Shown here: positions 34,076 to 42,015 of the stretch, piece by piece
Numbering within the stretch: position 1 is the stretch's first letter
Layout of the letters: each line of letters begins with the position of its first letter
Origin: Rubellicoccus peritrichatus
GTDB lineage: Bacteria > Verrucomicrobiota > Verrucomicrobiia > Opitutales > Cerasicoccaceae
Direction: 5' to 3'
Assembly (NCBI RefSeq): GCF_033100135.1
Contig: NZ_CP136920.1
Location: 5,141,001 to 5,205,000, forward strand
Length of the DNA: 64,000 bases
The notes under the pieces: model-generated
What the model was told of the DNA's origin: nothing
Databases searched by the model: none
What the model saw: only the letters and a program-made list of their open reading frames with translations
Made by a program: the position numbers and the translations under genes

Positions 34076-36621
34076 TTTTCAGATATTGACTGCATCCAGC
34101 CGCGAAAACGTGCAATAGCAATTTCAAGAAATCGAGCAGAGCCCTGCTTTGGAGAAGCATCCATGCGAACCTTGATCTCATTCGCTAATGCGAGCTTTTC
34201 AGATCTTTTCTCCACCCCTTCATAATCTGAAAGCTCTTCCAGCAAAAGTGAAATCACTTTTTCCGGTGTGTTTTCCGCCAACCATTCCTCAGCCGCTTTT
34301 CGGCACCCATTGCGATAAGATTCCAGATTCTGAACGACTTTGACTACGGCATCAGCCATTTCTTCTACCGAGCCATCACTAAAGGTCTCACCATATCCAG
34401 TCATCTCCACGATTCGTCCGGACCAAGTTTCGCGCGTAGCAACCATTGGAATCCCAAGGGTTAGGGCATCAACCAACTGACCCGACGTTCGCGCATAGAA
34501 TGCTTCTGCACGATAAGGCAACAGCAGCACATTCGTGGATGTCAGTAACTCCCGATAGTCCTTCTCGTCGAGTACTCCATCAATCTGCGTGACACTCTTA
34601 GGGATGGACTGAGTCAGCTCTGCCATTTCATCCTGCTCACGTCCAATAGGAGCGTGCGTGCGCAGAATAATTTGACATGCTCCTGGTATGCGCTCTTCGA
34701 CTTTACGGGCAACTTCAGGCAGTAAACTATAACCTTTGAGACTCTGCGCATTGCTAGGATACAAGACTCTTGGTTTCTTTACCTCACTGGCATTAACAGC
34801 ATCAGTCTCCAGCTCTGTAATTCCAAACATCGGCAAAACCGGAAGTTTTTCGGAAGAAAACCCCAAGAGTTTTCGCAACTCGTCTGTATCCGTAATAAGA
34901 CGAATTCGATAAAGCCGCTCCAGGCTCGGCGCCATTGTAACCAAATAACGCATCAATCCAATACGAGCATCCTTCAATGCAGCTTCCATTGGATAAGTTT
35001 TAGGATAAATCGATGTAAGGTTAAATATCCATTCGACGTGTGGCAGATCCACGTTGGACAAAGCATTGATAAACTCGCCTACTGCACGAGGCGTACTCAT
35101 GTAGAGAAAAACCCTGATCGTTTTTTTCTTATCAGATCTCTTCAGAACATCGATGAGTATCTCAATCTCACGACAAAATCCAGTAGCCCACTCCCTGTAT
35201 GGTTTATTGTGATTGTTCGATTTATTCGAATGAAAAATAGGTAAACTAAAAAACGGTATGACAGGCCAATCTGCATCTTCGGCCTTCAGATCAACATCAC
35301 GCGAAGCGAGAGTCAACAGATCGACATCACATTGCTGAGCCGCATTGCGCAACTTTCGGTCAAAGTGCAGGTAATGGCCAAAACGACCTTTTAAGTCCGG
35401 ATTCAGAGAAAGCAGAATTGAATTCGCTGAAGATTCGTGAATAAGTTGCTCAAGCGCTGACTGACCGGGAGGAGGAGAACGTCGCTGTAAAACCGGAATA
35501 TGAGATGGAGTAAGCGACACCACTTCATGACCGGATGCCTCAGCGCTATGAACCAGTGTCTCCAGAGTCTCACAATGATCGGTATAGTAATCATTGTAAT
35601 CTATCTTAAAAAAAGATGGATGGACTTCCTTAATATTGTCCATCTGGTCGTTGATCTGAGTCGAGCGATTAAAGCTCCAGAAGTATTGATTCTCTGCCAA
35701 TGGACGACCATCACATCCAATTAATTCAACCCTGCGTGCAAAAGTCGAAGCAATGGGCAAGAGCAAGTAGGTAAGGATATTGGCGGTTACCTTCAGCTCA
35801 GGGTCTTTGACAATATCGAGGTTAAAGTCTTTACGTTTTGCGAAAGGAAGGGCTATTACCCGGTCTGCGATTTCTGGCACATGCGCTATGAGGGTCTGAT
35901 AATATTTTATCGGAATAAAGACCCACATGCTCCTTTCTTCGACAACTTTGCGCATACGCTGTCGAAAAACATGACTGTATAAAGAAGGGCCAAAATGAAA
36001 CAGTGGATCTGCAAAGCAAAGAATACGCGCATTCACGTAGTCAAGCATCGCCCCATCCATCACCACGCTATTGCAAACAATCGAAAGCGAATCTTCATAG
36101 GAAAAGTCGCGATATGCAGCGACACTCGGACCGCTGGCAAAAATGGTGGCCCGATCAAAATGTCGCAGCTCATCTGAACATTGCTGCAGCTTTTCTTTTG
36201 ACTGGGCAATGATCGCATCGCGATCATTTAATAGCGACAGATTGGCCTCTATCCAAAATGACCCCTCCATCCGAGTCGCCAGCTTATCTACTCGCCAGAC
36301 GCGGACTCCTGCTGCCTGAGCCTTAAGAAAGGCTTGATGCTCAGGAGCCTCATCCCAGAGTAAAAAGGTATCGCAGATCTTAGGCAAAGTTTCAGGACTT
36401 GTATCAAGCACCTCAATCCTGGCTCTGAACTGCTCAAAAAGAGAGTCAATTGAAGGGTCGAGATTATCCGGTTGTTGAAAAGCATCCAATGACCAATCGC
36501 CTTGTCGCAATATGACCAGACGTTCAAGTGAGGTTCCAGTAAAAGCCCAAACCGCACGGGCGATCAGATCATTGGCTGTCTCCTGACTGGAAACCACTGG
36601 ATATAGGCAAAACTCTGACAT
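34072..36621 (-). CDS. MptE-like (DUF115) domain fused to GT4-type glycosyltransferase
   Basis: The protein has 849 residues. Residues about 150-385 carry an MptE-like domain (TIFASGPSVAAY near 156; VELIGCDGRPLAENQYFW near 298). Residues about 440-810 look like a GT-B glycosyltransferase: PRVLYPSNAQSLKGYSLLPE near 617, and VDALTLGIPMVATRE with nearby acidic residues near 725, typical of GT4. The family of Maf/DUF115 proteins transfers nonulosonic acids in some bacteria; whether that holds here is unknown. It is the promoter-proximal gene of a two-gene minus-strand operon and diverges from the CstA-like gene. Confidence 0.82.
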   Translation of the reverse strand: MSEFCLYPVVSSQETANDLIARAVWAFTGTSLERLVILRQGDWSLDAFQQPDNLDPSIDSLFEQFRARIEVLDTSPETLPKICDTFLLWDEAPEHQAFLKAQAAGVRVWRVDKLATRMEGSFWIEANLSLLNDRDAIIAQSKEKLQQCSDELRHFDRATIFASGPSVAAYRDFSYEDSLSIVCNSVVMDGAMLDYVNARILCFADPLFHFGPSLYSHVFRQRMRKVVEERSMWVFIPIKYYQTLIAHVPEIADRVIALPFAKRKDFNLDIVKDPELKVTANILTYLLLPIASTFARRVELIGCDGRPLAENQYFWSFNRSTQINDQMDNIKEVHPSFFKIDYNDYYTDHCETLETLVHSAEASGHEVVSLTPSHIPVLQRRSPPPGQSALEQLIHESSANSILLSLNPDLKGRFGHYLHFDRKLRNAAQQCDVDLLTLASRDVDLKAEDADWPVIPFFSLPIFHSNKSNNHNKPYREWATGFCREIEILIDVLKRSDKKKTIRVFLYMSTPRAVGEFINALSNVDLPHVEWIFNLTSIYPKTYPMEAALKDARIGLMRYLVTMAPSLERLYRIRLITDTDELRKLLGFSSEKLPVLPMFGITELETDAVNASEVKKPRVLYPSNAQSLKGYSLLPEVARKVEERIPGACQIILRTHAPIGREQDEMAELTQSIPKSVTQIDGVLDEKDYRELLTSTNVLLLPYRAEAFYARTSGQLVDALTLGIPMVATRETWSGRIVEMTGYGETFSDGSVEEMADAVVKVVQNLESYRNGCRKAAEEWLAENTPEKVISLLLEELSDYEGVEKRSEKLALANEIKVRMDASPKQGSARFLEIAIARFRGWMQSISEK

Positions 36622-36800
36622 AAAACTCTGAATTTGCGCATTCGGTTTTGGCGAACGTACAAACCTTAAGTGTTGAATTCGGTCTGCCTAATAGGGCAAG
36701 AGAAAACGACCCAGATTCATCCGAGAACCACTTTCAGGCCATTGACAGCAGTCATAAGTCGCACATGATGAGAATTTTGTCTCAGGAATAGATTAAGGCA

Positions 36801-38414
36801 ATGCTCCCTATAATTTTAATTTTATCAGCCTTTGTTCTGGTCATTGCTTATCGCTTTTATGGGCGTTTTCTCTCCCAGCGTTGCCAGCTCGATGACTCAC
36901 GACCAACTCCAGCGAAATCCAATAATGACGGTGTTGATTTTGTACCAACTCATCACGCCATGCTTTTCGGTCATCACTTCTCGTCTATTGCGGGCGCCGG
37001 TCCCATTGTCGGCCCAATCCTGGCCACAATGTATTTCGGTTGGGGGCCAACCCTGATATGGATTTTACTTGGTGCCATCTTCGTTGGTGGAGTCCATGAC
37101 TTTGGCAGCACATTAATGTCGATTCGCAATCAGGGCCGTACGATCAGCCAAGTGACAAAAGATCTTATCAGCCCTAGAACAGCCAAGTTTTTTCGTATTT
37201 TCCTATTCCTGGCCCTTGTCTATGTCATCATTGTTTTCCTCGACCTGACAGCAACGACCTTTGTCTCATCACCAGCAGTTGCAACGGCGTCAGGTTGGTT
37301 CATTGCCTTCGCTTTGCTTTTTGGACTCGCTTTGCGCATGATGCGATTGCCCATCTGGGCGACTCTTTTGTTCTTCGTTCCAGTCACCTTTGCCGGCTTA
37401 TGGGTTGGACATCTCTTCCCTGCAGGTGGACCATCAAAGGAATTTTGGATTCTGGCCATTGTTATCTACTGCTTCGTCGCTGCGGTCTTACCAGTCAATG
37501 TATTGCTCCAGCCGAGAGACTTTCTCAGCTCCATGTTTCTATATGTTATGATGGGACTGGGAGTCGTCGGACTTCTTTTCTCTGGCGAAGCAATGCAGGT
37601 GCCGGTTTTCCATGGCTTTACAACAGACCATGTAAATCCAGGCTACCTTTTCCCTGTGCTTTTCATTACCGTAGCTTGCGGTGCCTGTAGTGGATTCCAC
37701 AGCATGGTCTCAAGCGGAACAACATCCAAGCAAATCAAACGTGAGTCGGACACCAGACGGGTTGCCTACGGGTCCATGCTGGTAGAAGGACTACTCGCTG
37801 TTTTTGCCCTGGCGACAATCGCGATCTTATCCGAATCGGATGTACAAGGTAAGAGCCCTGTTGCGATTTTCTCGATCGGCGCGGCTGTTTTCATGAAAAC
37901 CCTTGGAATTCCTCAAGAGTTGGGGATGGAATTCACTGCTTTAACGGTCAGCACTTTTTTGCTTACGACACTCGACACCTGCACGCGACTGGCCCGTTTC
38001 CTGATTGAGGAATTTTTCGAATGGAGAAATGAATCCAGCCGTTATGCCGGAACATTTATCGTATTGCTGATTCCGGCGGTATTTGCATTTCAGACCTTTA
38101 ACGGACTGCCAGCATGGAAGGCGATCTGGCCACTCTTTGGGGCAACCAATCAACTCATGGCTGCGCTCGCACTGGTCACCTTTGTCGTTTATTTAAAGCA
38201 TAATGCAGTCCGCTATCGGTTTGCCCTCATTCCAGCAGCATTCATGCTTGTTACACCATTGGTAGCCCTTGGATTTATGGTAATCGACTCTGAGCTAGGC
38301 CTTACTCTACAAGGCATCAGCCTCGCCATGCTTGTACTTGGTCTTTACGTATCCGGCATGTCCCTGAAATTTGTTTTCAACCCAAACACGTTAACCGCTC
38401 CAGCATCTCCCTGA
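36801..38414 (+). CDS. CstA-family carbon starvation/peptide-pyruvate transporter
   Basis: The 537-residue polytopic membrane protein begins with the CstA signature region FVPTHHAMLFGHHFSSIAGAGPIVGP. It also contains VGGVHDFGS and SGFHSMVSSGTTSKQI. About 14 hydrophobic segments are visible. E. coli CstA is about 700 residues, so this is a short-form member. The family imports peptides or pyruvate with a coupling ion. The next gene starts one base after the stop, so the two are probably one operon. Confidence 0.92.
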   Translation: MLPIILILSAFVLVIAYRFYGRFLSQRCQLDDSRPTPAKSNNDGVDFVPTHHAMLFGHHFSSIAGAGPIVGPILATMYFGWGPTLIWILLGAIFVGGVHDFGSTLMSIRNQGRTISQVTKDLISPRTAKFFRIFLFLALVYVIIVFLDLTATTFVSSPAVATASGWFIAFALLFGLALRMMRLPIWATLLFFVPVTFAGLWVGHLFPAGGPSKEFWILAIVIYCFVAAVLPVNVLLQPRDFLSSMFLYVMMGLGVVGLLFSGEAMQVPVFHGFTTDHVNPGYLFPVLFITVACGACSGFHSMVSSGTTSKQIKRESDTRRVAYGSMLVEGLLAVFALATIAILSESDVQGKSPVAIFSIGAAVFMKTLGIPQELGMEFTALTVSTFLLTTLDTCTRLARFLIEEFFEWRNESSRYAGTFIVLLIPAVFAFQTFNGLPAWKAIWPLFGATNQLMAALALVTFVVYLKHNAVRYRFALIPAAFMLVTPLVALGFMVIDSELGLTLQGISLAMLVLGLYVSGMSLKFVFNPNTLTAPASP

Positions 38415-38415
38415 C

Positions 38416-39459
38416 ATGTCTCAACTACTACCTGAACGTCGAGAAGAGCTCTCAAAAGAATTCCCGGAAATCATACTTTTGGATGTGGATGATCCGGAAG
38501 GCCTATCCGCATACCTTAATTCCCGAGGCATGCTGGGAGACGATGAAGTAATCCGGTCAGCCGGCCTGGCCGGCGAGGGAAACATGAATCTCACACTCCG
38601 GGTAAAGACCGACCGGCAGCGATTGATTCTCAAACAATCTTTTCCCTGGGTTCAGAAATATCCGCAAATCGACGCTCCCTGGGATCGTATCATCCGCGAA
38701 GCCCGCTTTTATGGACTCACTTCAGAAAATGCGAGCGTATCATCAAGAACGCCAAAGCTGTTCGATCTCGATATTCAATCGCGTATCGCTATCCTGGAGG
38801 ACTTGGGTGAAGCCGCTGATTTCACCACTGTTTACTCGGGTGAAGCAATCAATCCGAAGGATGCCGCAACTCTGGGAGACTGGCTTGCCTCCCTTCATCT
38901 AGGAGACTTCGATCCGAATAATCGCTCTGCTCTAACCAATCGTGACATGCGTGAATTAAATCACGCACATATCTTTGAAATCCCCCTTCAATCTGATAAC
39001 GGATTGAACTTGGACACAATCACTCCTGGTCTCGCCGATGCAGCCAAAGACCTGAAATCGAATGAAGACTATGTCAAAACGGTCCAAAACCTTGGGCAAA
39101 CTGCATATCTTGAGGATGGCCCTACCCTACTCCATGGAGATTATTTTCCAGGCAGCTGGCTTATCACAGATCAAGGCATTCGTATCATTGATCCGGAGTT
39201 CTGCTTTTTTGGAAAATCAGAGTTTGATGTTGGTGTTGCCCTTGCACATTTCGCAATGTCCGGGCAATCAGGCAATGTCGCCGAAGCATTTATGCTGTCA
39301 TACAACGCTGGCGAAGCTTTCGACATGAAATTAGCTAACCAACTTGCAGGCGTTGAAATCATGCGTCGTCTGATTGGTTATGGTCAACTACCGCTCACAG
39401 CTGATCTCGAAAATAAAAAGGCGTTATTGAAACGCTCTCTGGAGCTTGTTTTGAAATAA
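38416..39459 (+). CDS. MtnK/aminoglycoside-phosphotransferase-like kinase
   Basis: The 347-residue protein has the APH fold: an N-terminal lobe with AGEGNMNLTLRV (residues 53-64), the catalytic loop LLHGDYFPGSWL near 238, and the metal-binding IDPEFCFFGKSEFDVG near 258. The sequence HGD...GS...IDPEF is closest in my recall to 5-methylthioribose kinase (MtnK) and its relatives. The substrate is probably a small sugar alcohol or nucleoside-derived sugar rather than an aminoglycoside. The gene is coupled to the CstA-like transporter, so a salvage role is an inference only. Confidence 0.82.
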   Translation: MSQLLPERREELSKEFPEIILLDVDDPEGLSAYLNSRGMLGDDEVIRSAGLAGEGNMNLTLRVKTDRQRLILKQSFPWVQKYPQIDAPWDRIIREARFYGLTSENASVSSRTPKLFDLDIQSRIAILEDLGEAADFTTVYSGEAINPKDAATLGDWLASLHLGDFDPNNRSALTNRDMRELNHAHIFEIPLQSDNGLNLDTITPGLADAAKDLKSNEDYVKTVQNLGQTAYLEDGPTLLHGDYFPGSWLITDQGIRIIDPEFCFFGKSEFDVGVALAHFAMSGQSGNVAEAFMLSYNAGEAFDMKLANQLAGVEIMRRLIGYGQLPLTADLENKKALLKRSLELVLK

Positions 39460-39599
39460 GCCAAGGAACAATCGGGCTTCCCGAAATTAACTATCAGTTG
39501 AAAGCAGGTGTCAGGTTTTGCTTTCAGGGACGTCTATACGAAATCAACTGGTTTCGAGAGATTTAAAACGTCTCTTTCAAGTCACGATAAGGATAGAAT

Positions 39600-39989
39600 A
39601 TGGATACAACAGTCAATGACCTGCATTCAAGCCCAGCAAAACATGCCTCATTTTGGAAATTCTGGTCTTTCAGCCTTTTTCTCATCCCACTTTACCTGAT
39701 CAGTTTCCACCTTTGGCTGGTCTTAGGACCCCGAGGAATAATGATGGTAGGCATTATTGCTACTGTCGTTGGAATCATCGCCTTCCTTGAAGCCTCAAAA
39801 CAAAAATACTTCCTGAATCGATGGGACGCCTTCTTTCACTCCACCGTGATCTTCGACATCTTCATGGAAGGTGTCTTCATTCCGCTTCACATAGGCTACA
39901 GCTTTTATTTATGCGCTATCTCCTTTGTGATCATCGTCGGCGGCTATCGCTGGTGGCTATCAAAAAAGAAATCACGCGAAGCAGTCTAA
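39600..39989 (+). CDS. Small polytopic membrane protein, function unknown
   Basis: The 129-residue protein has about four hydrophobic segments (22-42, 45-65, 82-100 and 101-120) and a basic C-terminal tail (KKKSREAV). I recognise no family. It sits 140 bp after the kinase gene and 11 bp before the convergent Gfo/Idh gene. The composition and codon use look like a real gene. Confidence 0.7.
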   Translation: MDTTVNDLHSSPAKHASFWKFWSFSLFLIPLYLISFHLWLVLGPRGIMMVGIIATVVGIIAFLEASKQKYFLNRWDAFFHSTVIFDIFMEGVFIPLHIGYSFYLCAISFVIIVGGYRWWLSKKKSREAV

Positions 39990-40000
39990 GGAAACTCGAG

Positions 40001-41044
40001 TTAAGCGTATTTAGCTGAGAGCGCCTTTCCGGTGGCAGCGCTTTGATCGGCGAGGTCAAGGATATGGATAGGACGGCGTGACCACTCCGGTGTGATAATC
40101 AAGTCAGCTTTGCCTGTTAGATAGGCGGCAACATTTTCGTAGTATCGATGACCAACTGTCTCCAATTGCTTGCCCTCGGTGGTAGTGCGATTGCCATCCT
40201 TCCACTGGATAAGACGATAGTCATTGTGCGGGTCACCAAAAACAATGCTGCCTTCAGTCCCGCTGATCTCTACAATTCCTTGTTTGGGATCAGAATCCAG
40301 CGTGCTGATTGTAAGCGTCAACCAAACTCCATTGGCAAAGCGGACCACAGCTCTTGCCTCATCTTCGTTGGAATCTTCCGCCCATTTGATCTGAGGTGCC
40401 CAAAATCCTTTTTTGGCATAACCTGACACCTCGGTAATCTCAGAGTCTATGACCTGGAGAGCATACTCCAAAAGGTGAACGCCCCAATCATACATCACAC
40501 CTCCGGAAATCGTTTTACTGCTACGCCACCAATCTCCTGGAAGATGCCGACTGCCCATCCGGCAATCGATCTTATAAACATCACCAATTGCCCCCTGTTC
40601 CTTAACCAAATCGACAGCCGTCCGTGGAAGTCCGTCCCAATGGCGGTTATGGTAAGTTGACAGCATAACGCCGCTCTTCTCTGCGGCTGCAATCATCGCG
40701 TCACACTCTGCTGTCGTGATAGCTAATGGCTTTTCACAAACCACATGCCGGCCGGCTTCCAGTGCCTGAACTCCCAACGGAGCATGGGTATTATGCGGAG
40801 TAATCAAAGTGATGAGGTTGACATCAGACTCTGCCAACATGGCGTCAATGCTGTCGAAAGTCCCGATTCCAGGGTAATCCTTAGTCGCCACAGCCAGGCG
40901 CTCAGGATCCATCTCGGTAACAGCCACGGGCGTCATCCCGGCAGCTTCCATCTCTTTCAAGTGATGTTTGCCCATGTTAAATGCACCGCCGTAACCGACA
41001 ACACCCACTCGAATCTCTTTCGCCTCTTTAAATTGCTGGACCAT
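40001..41044 (-). CDS. Gfo/Idh/MocA family oxidoreductase
   Basis: The 347-residue protein has the Rossmann motif VGVVGYGGAFNMG near residue 13 and EAGRHVVCEKPLAI near 93, with the catalytic-type EKP lysine. The YHNRHWDG block near 140 and a C-terminal substrate domain follow. It is only distantly similar to the first Gfo/Idh protein in this window. The substrate is unknown; sugar dehydrogenases are common in the family. It appears monocistronic. Confidence 0.93.
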   Translation of the reverse strand: MVQQFKEAKEIRVGVVGYGGAFNMGKHHLKEMEAAGMTPVAVTEMDPERLAVATKDYPGIGTFDSIDAMLAESDVNLITLITPHNTHAPLGVQALEAGRHVVCEKPLAITTAECDAMIAAAEKSGVMLSTYHNRHWDGLPRTAVDLVKEQGAIGDVYKIDCRMGSRHLPGDWWRSSKTISGGVMYDWGVHLLEYALQVIDSEITEVSGYAKKGFWAPQIKWAEDSNEDEARAVVRFANGVWLTLTISTLDSDPKQGIVEISGTEGSIVFGDPHNDYRLIQWKDGNRTTTEGKQLETVGHRYYENVAAYLTGKADLIITPEWSRRPIHILDLADQSAATGKALSAKYA

Positions 41045-41246
41045 GATTAATATAGTTTTTTATATGCTTTGGCCTGTATAGAAGGCTGGATCAATGAAAA
41101 AAGAAGCCCATCTGGTTGACTCTTTCCTGCTGCGTTACCAATAAGCAGCGAAAGCAGTCTTCAAATAGAAGTGAAGTCGTCTTTTCGTATCGAACCGATT
41201 CTGCTTGTCTCAAACCAAGATTCGATTTTCATCAGCCCCTTTGAAT

Positions 41247-41321
41247 GCTCCTGTAGTTCAATGGATAGAACAACGGCCTCCGGAGCCGTAGATTTGGGTT
41301 CGACTCCCAACGGGAGTACCA
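41247..41321 (+). tRNA. tRNA-Arg (anticodon CCG)
   Basis: Acceptor GCTCCTG pairs with CGGGAGT (two wobbles). D-arm GTTC/GAAC, anticodon arm ACGGC/GCCGT with loop CTCCGGA gives anticodon CCG, and T-arm TTGGG/CCCAA has loop TTCGACT. The CCA end is encoded (41319-41321). Length is 75 nt with CCA. Confidence 0.96.
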
Positions 41322-41483
41322 TACGAAACCGTAAGCCTGAGGAGCTTGACGATACGCATGCTGTCAGCAATTCGGCAGACAGCGAAGATCGCGCACTGTA
41401 TGAAATGGCCAAGGCTGTCAGGTAGTTCTGTTTTTTCTCACAAAGGAGCCAAAGATGATGTCTGCGCAAAACGTAGCCTTTGA

Positions 41484-41568
41484 TGGTACTCGGGACAGGG
41501 GTCGAACCTGCACGTCGTAAGACACTGGAACCTAAACCCAGCGCGTCTGCCAATTCCGCCACCCGAGC
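41484..41568 (-). tRNA. tRNA-Leu (anticodon TAG)
   Basis: On the minus strand the sequence begins GCTCGGGTGGCGGAATTGG, the class II leucine form, with a long variable arm. The anticodon loop TTTAGGT gives TAG. The T-arm contains GGTTCGACCCC and the CCA end is encoded (41484-41486). It faces tRNA-Arg convergently. Length is 85 nt. Confidence 0.96.
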
Positions 41569-41671
41569 ATTTGAAGATCCGAAAAGATACGGCTGTTGCT
41601 CAGTCACACAAGCTAAAAACAGCGATAGATTTCACCTTGCGAGGGTGGCGGTAAATTGAGTAGTAAAGAGC

Positions 41672-41974
41672 ATGCCAGTTTATGTTTATGAAGTCATCCT
41701 GGAAGACGGCAGCGGCGGCCAAGTCTTTGAGATTGAACAGTCTATGAAAGATCCTGCCTTGGAAACCCACCCCCAGACGGGTGAGCCTGTGCGTCGCGTC
41801 TACCAGCCACCCAATCTGGGCACCCGCTACACGCCTGGCTCAACTAAATCTAAACTTGAGACCAAAAATGTCGAGAAAGCGGGTTTCACGAAATACGAGA
41901 AAGATAAATTGACTGGAAAATACCATAAAACCGCCGGCCAGGACAAACGCGCACCAGATGTCTTGCAGCCATAG
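41672..41974 (+). CDS. FmdB-like small protein that has lost its zinc-ribbon cysteines
   Basis: The 100-residue protein follows the FmdB/CxxC_CxxC zinc-ribbon pattern: MPVYVYE at the start, FEIEQSMKDPALETHP, then GEPVRRVYQPPNLG. In usual members two CxxC pairs flank these segments (YRCxxCG and CPxCG). Here no cysteine is present at all, with E/L/D and H/Q/T in their place. The C-terminal 45 residues are lysine-rich and unassigned. It must fold without zinc or be supported by another ligand. The function of the family is poorly known. Confidence 0.78.
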   Translation: MPVYVYEVILEDGSGGQVFEIEQSMKDPALETHPQTGEPVRRVYQPPNLGTRYTPGSTKSKLETKNVEKAGFTKYEKDKLTGKYHKTAGQDKRAPDVLQP

Positions 41975-42015
41975 AGAAATTCTGTATTTCGTCACCACCT
42001 AATGAACTCGTCTGA

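Noticed and set aside
39500-39525. GAAAGCA/TGCTTTC stem after the kinase gene
   Set aside because: Seven-base arms with a 12-base loop and no T-run; not convincing as a terminator.
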